64,000 nt of DNA from Bolinopsis microptera (taxonomy: Eukaryota > Ctenophora > Tentaculata > Lobata > Bolinopsidae). Below the pieces are notes generated by a model that was not told the DNA's origin, searched no databases, and worked only from the letters and a program-made list of their open reading frames with translations. Below are positions 56,225-64,000 of the stretch, one piece after another; positions within the stretch are counted from its first letter, which is position 1, and every line of letters starts with the position of its first letter. The position numbers and the translations under genes are program-made. The stretch is from assembly GCF_026151205.1 (NCBI RefSeq), contig NC_087084.1, positions 13,545,453-13,609,452 of the forward strand. Reading direction: 5' to 3'.

Positions 56225-57915
56225 CTATCGTTTGAATATTGTCAAAATAAATCTACCTAATCTCCTGAAATGTGTCTTTATATACTCATTCAATGCAGAG
56301 TTTCTCAATATGTACACAATAGGATTACAACTGGAATTCAATGTAATCATAACTATATTTAACAGCATGGCGAATGAAAAATTAGGGTCATCAATGTATT
56401 CATCTTGACCAGTAGAACCAGTTGCAGTTAGTGTTACAAAATACGTGACACCCCACATGACACTCCACGTGACACCCCACATGACACTCCACATGACACC
56501 CCACATGACACTCCACATGACACCCCACATGACACCCCACGTGACACCCCACGTGACACCCACATGACACCCCACATGACACCCCACGTGACACCCCACA
56601 TGACACCCCACGTGACACCCCACATGACACCCCACGTGACACCCCACGTGACACCCCACATGACACCCCACATGACACCCCACATGACACCCCACATGAC
56701 ACCCCACGTGACACCCCACATGACACCCCACGTGACACCCCACATGACACCCCACGTGACACCCCACATGACACCCCACGTGACACCCCACATGACACCC
56801 CACGTGACACCCCACATGACACCCCACGTGACACCCCACATGACACCCCACGTGACACCCCACGTGACACCCCACATGACACCCCACGTGACACCCCACA
56901 TGACACCCCACGTGACACCCCACATGACACCCCACATGACACCCCACATGACACCCCACGTGACACCCCACATGACACCCCACATGACACCCCACATGAC
57001 ACCCCACATGACACCCCACGTGACACCCCACATGACACCCCACGTGACACCCCACATGACACCCCACATGACACTCCACGCCCCGTTACATATCACAAAT
57101 ACTGTCGAGAGTGTTAGGATCATTATCGCGGCTTTTCTGCTGTTCTCATATTTTATCTTTTGAGCTGTGATGATTTTATTCGAATTTCTTAGAGCCCTCA
57201 CTGATATTACAGTAAAACTAAATATGCCAACGACTACCGTCAATATGGTTACTGTGAATATTTCAACCATCCCGATTATTTTTAAAATCAGCTGGGAGGA
57301 ACTTACATTCGAGATTAAGAAAAGGGTGCATAATTTAGTGCCAAATAGGATAAGAATGATAAATATGCAAATGCCAAAAGCCAAATAAACACACTTGCTG
57401 TTGATGCACTGTAGAGTGGTTTGGCTAAAGCCAATGTCCGTGTGGCACTTAACATAACTGTTATGAAACATGACAATAAAGCTAAACAAAACAAAGGAAG
57501 ACCACCATAAATCTGCCAGTTTCGGGTGAAAGCGGTGTTACTGTTATTCTCCCTGGCATGTTCGTTGAAGCAGAATAGATTAGCCAAGGAGAAACAGCAA
57601 ATCAGCAGATCAGTGATGTTTAATGCAATCAGCTGTGCGTCTCCAAGACTGCTTCTTTGGTGCCTGTTTTGAGAGGTCATTATGGTGAAGGTGCATTGTG
57701 CATGAACTGTTGATATGAACAATTTATAGTAATATATTTGTCAACAAACTTAGTCACAAGTTACTTGATCGTTACCTAGTGCTGAGGTTTTTGGACACTA
57801 ACCTGACAAATAAAGATAAAGATGCTGCATTAGAAAGTATTCCAACTACTGTGGCGGTTCCTAGAGTACTCGATCTTATGTAGTAAGAGAGATCAGAAAA
57901 AATTATGTCTTCCAT
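56225..57915 (-). pseudogene. Rhodopsin-type GPCR broken by frameshifts and an expanded minisatellite
   Basis: Exon 1 (57915-57803) encodes MEDIIFSDLSYYIRSST and TM1 (TVVGILSNAASLSLFVR). Exon 2 starts at 57663 in matching phase: HQRSSLGDAQLIALN (TM2), FCLALLSCFITVMLSATRTL (TM3), then a one-base shift near 57415. TM4 (KCVYLAFGICIFIILILFG), TM5 (VEIFTVTILTVVVGIFSFTV) and TM6 (KAAIMILTLSTVFVICNGAW) follow. A 12-bp minisatellite then separates TM6 from TM7 (MLLNIVMITLNSSCNPIVYI) and the tail to the stop at 56227-56225. NPIVY is the NPxxY motif; a TRT replaces the usual DRY. Family and ligand unknown. The frameshifts at 57415 and about 56560 make it a pseudogene unless they are sequencing errors. 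Confidence 0.82.
56444..57080 (-). repeat. 12-bp minisatellite inside GPCR TM6/TM7 coding sequence
   Basis: About 53 units of ACACCCCAC(A/G)TG (+ strand), i.e. four codons (W-G-V-M/T) in the receptor frame. One unit near 56556-56566 has only three Cs in place of four and shifts the frame. The units resemble the receptor's own flanking codons (AWSVMWGVTYF). Confidence 0.93.
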
Positions 57916-58887
57916 TTTACAACCCAATTCAAGACGCCAAAATGAAGCAGAGCCGCAAAATAATTTGTAAATTCTCAGACTGCCGCCCGAGGACTGAGGA
58001 GATAATGAGATTATTAAAACACCTGCCTCAGTTTAGTTGTCCCATGAGCCACAGCCTAAACTGTAATGAATATAATTGTAATTCTTATTAAACTGCCAGT
58101 CGTTGTAATCGATCGCACCTTTCTTAAGTTCAAGGTACATGACTCATCAGACTTTGAGAAGATTTACGGTTCAAGTTAAGTTTTAATTTACCTATGCTTT
58201 AATTGTCTGCGATAATTGGGACGCGGTGGAATGTAATTCTGACTAGGAGTCTTGATATTAATGTCGTCATTTTACAATCCAATTTAAATTTAATTTAATT
58301 CCGAGTTCGAACGAAGTGGAACAGCAACAGAATAATAAAAGTTAGTGATTTCGGGTGATAGAAGTAATGAGGGGCTGGTGGTAAATGGACAATAATTATT
58401 AATCTGGAAGGTGGTATAGCAATTTGTCATTCAGATTTGCCATCTTGAAGTCCAAGACAGCAAGACATGGCAGCCAAGAATTTTAACTGTAAGAACTATA
58501 ATAACAAATAATTTGAGAACACGAGGAAACATGAACAGAACTGAACAGGAACAACAACCACACTCAAAGACTGAGGAATCAGGAGGACTCTGCATCCCAG
58601 GAACCGCGATGCAACTATTTAGCTATCATCGCTCAATAAATTTAATCGGTTTGGTATCGACCGGCCTACATACTTTGATTTTCCGACTTTAAAGCTGACT
58701 TAGGAAACCAGTGAATTAATTTTACCTTCTTTGTTCTTAACATTAACTCGTTGATTTTATTTAAATATATCGCTTTTTTGTCTTTTCGTTTTTCCCCAAA
58801 AAAAACCAGTACATTGTGCAGAAAGTTGGAAATTAATAATTGTGGATGTCGATCGTAAATACTAAAAATTTACAACCTACCAGGACG
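57916..58887. other. No recognised gene
   Basis: AT-rich sequence upstream of the GPCR pseudogene. I see no coding exon, RNA gene or clear repeat structure in it. Confidence 0.6.
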
Positions 58888-59290
58888 TTGTATTACGTGG
58901 TGACCCCCACAGTCGCTTCACTATATCGTCTTCGACTTCGTGCGCGGCGGGTCATACAACGTATGACAACCAGGATGCGCGCCGAGTTGGACTCGTCGAC
59001 GGTCCTAATATACATGGAACAAATATTTTACGAGTATCACCCGTTAAACTAGGGGGTGCACGATAAAAACAAACTTGCTCGGATTTAAAAAATTTTTGTA
59101 CCACTGTTTTCTAGAGACTGTGAGAATTTTCACAATACCAAATTTGTCATATCATAACTTTTTGGAAAAATCAGTGAGATTCGCCTAGGTGCCATATTTG
59201 ATGGTGCGCGGCTTTTGGAGCTAAAGTAGCTGTAAAAGTCGCGTAATTTGACCAAATTCGTCCAAATTCGACCATTTTTGTCGTACTATT
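58888..59290 (-). repeat. Dispersed repeat family B, copy 2
   Basis: Inverted match to 10925-11125 and 11793-11884. The hairpin segment (TTGTATTACGTGGTGACCCC ... GGCGGGTCATACAACGTA) is at 58889-58966, and the CTGTTTTCTAGAGACTGTGA block at about 59103. The two halves are closer together than in copy 1. Confidence 0.65.
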
Positions 59291-60306
59291 CGGATATATC
59301 TTCAGCCCAGGAACCCTGACCGGATGGGGCTTAACTTTGAAAGTAAAAGAGTTGGAGACTTTCGGTTTTTTGTAACATGTTCCTCTTTTAAAAGTAACGT
59401 TACCTCTCCAGGAGGAAAATTCAAGACAACGTAATTGTTGAGTTATCTCAAAATCTCCAGAAAAGTCCCCTTTCGGGCCGATTAAAAGTTTGCAACTTTA
59501 ACTTTGCGGATTCCTGTACTCTGGTTGGCTGAATTGTGTCACGTGGTAGCTGCCTGAACATTGGAATGCGACACGCGTGCAAATCATGCTTGTTGTCGCG
59601 CGCGAGGTCAAGCCGTCTGTTTAAATTAAACCAATTCTAGTACCACCACCAGCCGGTAACTTTTCCTGGGTTAACAACAAAAACCATGCTCAAGTAGTGT
59701 ATGTACTAAGAGCATCAACTTGCGGGTGAACATTTTATGTCTCAAAACCCAACATATTATACATCATTGGAAAGGTCTCATTGAGTAGAGTCATATGGTA
59801 CCAAGTTTTGGGGAAATGGCTGCTCCTAGCGAAAGTTATAGCCCGTCAAAGTCCCAAAATTGTCACTTTAGACAACGGGGCGGGGCATCGTGTTCTTAAA
59901 GTTTTTGACGAATTTTTTTTACAGCATATTGTTTATCACATTTTTTTACACAAGATTTGCTGTATGCCGTAATTTTTAATCCATTATTACAGTCACAATC
60001 AATTTATTTTGTCATCAGAGTTTGAATTACGTAAAGAGACAATCTGTATTCCGCATGGTTCCCGGCGCGCTAGTTTGTCTACAAATTATTAATTCGCGCG
60101 TTACAATACAGAAGATGAATCCGAGATTGTGGAACCAGATGATACGGTTTTTGAGGCATTTTAATACGGTCATTTTAGTCTGTTAAAGTAATTTCAGAGT
60201 GCTGGAAATGGTTTCACGGTGTAGGGGGATGTGTTTACTAACTATTTTGACGTCAAAATTATCGCCAGAGGCTCCCTGAGTCATGGAATGAACGGAATGA
60301 ACAAAA
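59291..60306. other. Intergenic repeat-like sequence without genes
   Basis: The CCTAGCGAAAGTTATAGCCCGTCAAAG segment (59824-59850) resembles the core of repeat family A (CCTAGCCGAAGTTATCGCC at 32100). Nothing else recognised. Confidence 0.5.
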
Positions 60307-60429
60307 ATGAAATTTTTTCTAAAACTCATCGGATTGCCCCAAAACAGGTCGGAATCGTTTGGTATTGACCCTTATAGTGTTCCTACAAAGTTTGGTGGCC
60401 CTAGCACTCCCAGAACGCCCACTAGAGAC

Positions 60430-61000
60430 TTGATTCCATTTCCGTATCAAAAAGCTTCGAAAGAAATCCGACTTAAAGAGGGGGCAGAGATTCTTGCTGT
60501 GGAGTTTACAACATCAACGGGCATTAAATTTGTTATCTGTACATGTTATCGTGTTGGTACACTGTGCTTTGCAAATCATGAAAAAATTCTTGGATCTCTG
60601 AAAACTCTTCTTCGGAGAAGAGGGCTAAGCAAAGTATTTATCCTGGGAGATTTCAACCTGACTGGAGTCTCCTGGTCTACCTTGGCCGGCTCCTGTCCTA
60701 TTGAGCAGATTTTTGTCGAATCTTTTGTAGACCTTGGCCTTCGGCAATGTGTACTTACACCCACACATTGCAAAGGCAAAACACTGGACCTTTTGCTCAC
60801 AAACTCTGAGTCTAATATCAGTGACCTAATGGTAGGTGAGCGAGATAGCGTCTGTAAGTCTGATCATTTTCCAATCAACTTTAAGATCAACATTAAGGTA
60901 AATAGGAAGAAGCCGGTTAAGCGTATGTGCTATAACTATAAAAACGTGAACTGGGAGAGGCTAAACCATGAACTCCGGCACACAGACTGGAATGCATTGC
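60430..61000 (+). pseudogene. LINE endonuclease fragment (CR1/L2-like)
   Basis: Within an open frame from 60307 to 61065, residues from about 40 onwards match a LINE ORF2 endonuclease C-terminal half: FVICTCYRVG, KVFILGDFNLTGVSW, TPTHCKGKTLDLLLTNSES, SDHFPINFKI. The N-terminal endonuclease motifs and all of the reverse transcriptase are missing. The first 40 and last 15 codons look unrelated, so the fragment is truncated at both ends. It is a different lineage from the LINE at 14091-17129, which has SEH where this has SDH. Confidence 0.8.
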
Positions 61001-61065
61001 TTATAGTAGAGGCTGTTACGGGCAAATATCACGCTTTTTTGCTCGAGCCCTGGGACTTCTTTTAG

Positions 61066-62199
61066 GGTTCTTATATGATAGAATGGAGTGTACTGAACAC
61101 TCTGACGGTATCGGGAACCTTCTAGAGCCTTCAGAAGCTGTGTTGTGAGCACTTTACTGCCTAAACTTCGGACATCTACAGACACCGGAATATCGACTAA
61201 AAATTTTTTCTGAGTTGTTCCCCTAATTTCTCTTAGGTTGCTTAAGCCCCAGAAAGTGTCAGATCGTCTAAATATTGCTCCATTCCGGTGTTAGAGACCT
61301 CGAAAATTTCGACCACGTAGAACGTGTTGCGCGTCGTATGTAGTGTTTACAATGAAAAAAGTGCACTTAAATCTGATTCGGTTGCGGCGCGTGACGTATC
61401 TAGCACGATATTTGCTCAAAAGCGCGTCACTGCGCCAGAAACCTCGTGGTACCGTAACACTGTAGAAAATAGATAATCACGAGACACAATAAACGTATCA
61501 TCACTATGCAAAGTTAATGTTAAAATGATACAATAGCCCTGCTTTAACAGATTAATCCACATAAACACTATATTTCTACAGATGCCACCGATCGGTAAAT
61601 CGAACATGTTTTTGAAGATAAATCGTCTGACGGAACGATTGCTGATAGAATACTACTAGCATAGTCACAACATCTACAAAGCTGCCATATAGCCTGACTG
61701 ACAATTTTCTCGACTGACTGACAATGTTTCTTCTTTTTCCCCATTTAGAATACAAAGATTAGTACATTTTAGCTTATGATTAATATTATATTTTTACCTA
61801 TAGTTTACCTAGATTTCTACATTGAAAGATTTCTTTTCTAATCTCCGTTATGAGTGCTGTCTTTGTTAAAGTGTTATCATCTCTATCCGAATCTATTGTT
61901 GTGGCAAGATTAGATATAAACTCGTCTTACCGACATTGTCTTTCTGAAAACTGATGTGATCAGATTAAACATTGCTGGAGTTTGCAGCGTTCTCAGATAA
62001 ATTAGACGTCACATAGTCATTGTACTTAAGCTTCAAGTCAGACACGAGGTACAGTTCTGGTAAAACATTCTCCTGCTCCAGTTAAAAGGTCCGTACAGCG
62101 TCAATACCTGCACTCATTAATGCAGCATTGGTGTTGTCGTGCGTGGACACGTGTCTTTCCATTTTAGAACAGGTTTTTAGAGACAGGTTTTAAACTTAC
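61066..62199. other. No recognised gene; possible small minus exon near 62095-62165
   Basis: Mostly unassigned. On the minus strand, a segment reading MERHVSTHDNTNAALMSAG, followed by a GTATTG donor-like site, may belong to the Cys/His exon at 62200-62383. This is weak. Confidence 0.35.
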
Positions 62200-62383
62200 A
62201 GCTTCAGATAATTTACCCTTCAATTGTTTCACCCTCGAGTTGCTGTACCTCAAACGACACGTTTTGTGATATCTACCTAGCTTGCTATAGAGATATTTTC
62301 CGAGACTCTCAGGGTTAAGAACAGGGCACTTGTTCATGTGCGAATCAGGATTAACATCGATGTTGCACAGATCCTGACGATTT
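62200..62383 (-). CDS. Candidate exon of unrecognised Cys/His protein
   Basis: Bounded by an acceptor (CTACAG before 62383) and a strong donor (GTAAGT after 62200). It reads NRQDLCNIDVNPDSHMNKCP, then SLGKYLYSKLGRYHKTC and RLRYSNSRVKQLKGKLSEA. The spaced Cys and His residues suggest metal binding. Its phase does not join the neighbouring CxxC exons simply, so it may be a separate gene or a decayed one. I do not recognise the family. Confidence 0.35.
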
Positions 62384-62753
62384 CTGTAGATGTCCACAGA
62401 TAGTATGTTGCGAAATCGACGAAGAAACTTTTATCTTTTCCTTGAATCAGACTATCCTTTTTCGTTTCTAACGTCTAGGGAAATTCGTATTGTTAAAGAA
62501 GAATATCCTCTCATACTCTTAAAATTAAATCGAGATAATATGTATAATAATTATATTTGCGAGCAAAAGTTTCACACAAACCTGTTCAACCTGGCATATG
62601 AAACACAAGTCTCAGTCCATTTCAAACAAATCAACATCTGGTCCACTTGATTGGGAACTAAATGAAGAAAGTCTCCACATTTTCTTAGTTCTATTCGAGG
62701 AGGCCGAGGGTGACAAAGGCGGGACTTTTTCCACTTGGATGGCAATAGCTTCT

Positions 62754-63205
62754 TCAATCTTCATCACAAGAAGATTCGTCAATTTCAGAAACAGCACTGT
62801 ACACCTGCAAATACTTTATTACTTCCCACATTTATATCAACAGTATCATATCACATAAGTTTGAGATCGTACAACCTACAAGTGTTATATCATTTTAAAA
62901 GTTTGCAAATCCGATAGAAATGGATTAAAAATTACTACTCGCTGTCTATTTAACTTTGAATAATAATGTTTTTAAATGTTAGTAAAACAGGAGGAAACAA
63001 CTCACCCTGTTATAGTTGTCTTTTACATAGTTAAGACACTGAATACACAAAAAAGAGGTTTGCTTTGGTGAGTACAACCCAGGATTGATCTTCTGCAGCA
63101 GGGCGAGGAATTCTCTAGACTGTTTTGTCATTCGTTCACTTTCAGAGCGGAAGAAAACTGTTTCATTAAAATCCTTTATTTCTATTCGGGTACAGATACA
63201 GCACT
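62754..63205 (-). CDS. Candidate 3' exons of a small protein with a CxxC...CxxC (ZAD-like) module
   Basis: Exon 63205-63006 (phase 1 start, phase 0 end, donor GTGAGT) reads ECCICTRIEIKDFNETVFF, then REFLALLQKINPGLYSPK and FLCIQCLNYVKDNYNR. Exon 62804-62754 follows a TTTGCAG acceptor, continues in frame (VYSAVSEIDESSCDED) and stops at TGA. Two CxxC pairs about 50 residues apart recall the zinc-binding ZAD domain of insect-type zinc-finger proteins, but similarity is only in spacing. The 5' part would lie upstream of 63205, where LINE sequence begins at about 63290, so the gene may be cut off. Confidence 0.4.
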
Positions 63206-63289
63206 CTGAAAATTGATGAATGATCATATTTTTGTATACCTTACGGCAAAGTCTTATGTCTGTGGTAAAAGAATGATATTCTTTCAATA

Positions 63290-63572
63290 GTATTTGTCTG
63301 TGAGAGTCTCTAAGTTTCGATGGAGAATGTTAGGACATATCTTAAGAGGACAGGAAGACTCACCAGCATACACCTCTATGTTATTTGCTATAAATTCTGA
63401 TATTTTTATGGAAGGGAGACGGGGTAGACCATGTTTAAACTTATTAGATGTTATTAGAAAAGACTTGACTAGTAGAAATCTTGATATTAGACTTAAGAAT
63501 TTGACTGATTTCGAAGACCTTAGATTTTTAGCTTTAGATAGGGAGGAGTGGAAGAAGTTAGAAGATGGTTGA
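63290..63572 (+). pseudogene. 3' end of a LINE ORF2 (C-terminal domain only)
   Basis: The frame reads VSKFRWRMLGHILRGQEDSP, then GRRGRPCLNLLDVIRKDL and DREEWKKLEDG before the stop (63570-63572). The RWxxxGHxxR and GRRGRP pattern is the C-terminal tail of RTE-like and related LINE reverse transcriptases, comparable with RWFGHVVRMPEER and GRPRKNW at the end of the RTE-like LINE at 52260-55442. The element is 5'-truncated. Confidence 0.75.
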
Positions 63573-64000
63573 TGTCTTTGTTTTCTTTTTTATGCGTTTT
63601 GATATCTATAAGGTGCCTAGGATGCTCTTTTAAAGAGATATTTCGTACTTTGAAAGATTTACTACTACTAGTATTTTATTAAAGCCTAAACTTAACTTCT
63701 ACCAATTCAAAATTGTTTATGTCGGTCTCCCCTCCTTGAGCCACTTTTCACATAGCTATTGAGTATAAATCACTCTAGCACAAGCGACTTCAAACCCCCT
63801 CCCCTAGGCTGGATTAGGTTATATGTGAACTGTGCTCTAGTGCATGACTGACTTTACATAATGCAGAGCATGCAAAGTTTTGATGTTTCATAAACTTATG
63901 AATAAAGTTTTAAAAATCGTGACATAAAAAGCAGTGGTCGCCCGGTGCCCCGGCCAAAATCACAACCCCCAGCCCTTCCCGGCCCCGGCCAAAAATTAGC
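63573..64000. other. No recognised gene
   Basis: LINE 3' flank and unassigned sequence. The last 80 bases are GC-rich, with repeated CCGGCCAAAA motifs. Confidence 0.6.

Noticed and set aside
56225-57079. Separate CHVG-repeat protein of 284 codons
   Set aside because: An out-of-phase reading of the 12-bp minisatellite that joins the true TM7 frame only after the one-base loss near 56560.
1-64000. tRNA, rRNA or other structured RNA genes
   Set aside because: No cloverleaf with A and B boxes or rRNA-like segment noticed; a dedicated RNA search would be needed to exclude them.

Overview
This is eukaryotic, almost certainly metazoan, nuclear DNA. It is AT-rich, its genes are split by many GT-AG introns, and it holds a cilium gene, an ABCB-type transporter, a rhodopsin-type receptor relic, CR1/L2-like and RTE-like LINEs, a hAT transposon, many MITE-like elements and huge minisatellites. 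The combination suggests a repeat-rich invertebrate, possibly a cnidarian or another marine animal. I cannot name the species from the sequence.

Layout. (1) 1-9168: the C-terminal half of an ABCB full transporter on the + strand, 17 exons visible and 5' end outside the window, with two MITE-like elements in its introns. (2) 9169-12019: repeat-rich intergenic DNA. (3) 12020-20385: a minus-strand gene assembled here from splice sites and reading phase. It carries a PLAT/LH2-like module and has no family I recognise. Its largest intron holds a dead duplicate of the LH2-like exon and a CR1/L2-like LINE. That LINE is split by a hAT transposon, which is itself split by a palindromic element with telomere-like repeats. 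(4) 20513-50407: a complete 19-exon CFAP221 (PCDP1) gene on the + strand, 803 codons plus stop, head-to-head with the previous gene. Intron 11 holds an 11-bp minisatellite. Intron 15 (6.3 kb) holds a poly-G-ended transposon with a 3-kb CCT-type tract and a 14-bp minisatellite of splice-donor-like motifs. Intron 16 (16.6 kb) holds nearly 12 kb of a modular 17/19/21-bp minisatellite, interrupted by a 3.26-kb TIR element and by a LINE ORF1 fragment with a perfect 90-bp palindrome. (5) 50408-56007: MITE-like elements and one RTE-like LINE with an open ORF. (6) 56225-57915: a GPCR pseudogene whose transmembrane-6 codons have expanded into a 12-bp minisatellite. (7) 57916-64000: dispersed repeats, two LINE fragments and an unrecognised minus-strand small gene with a CxxC...CxxC module.

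The host genes show no pathway link. CFAP221 is an axonemal central-pair protein, the ABC protein is a membrane exporter, and the receptor is dead. The dominant theme is transposons nested inside genes and minisatellites expanding in introns and once inside coding sequence. Exon boundaries were placed by eye from splice consensus, phase continuity and homology; transcripts would settle them.
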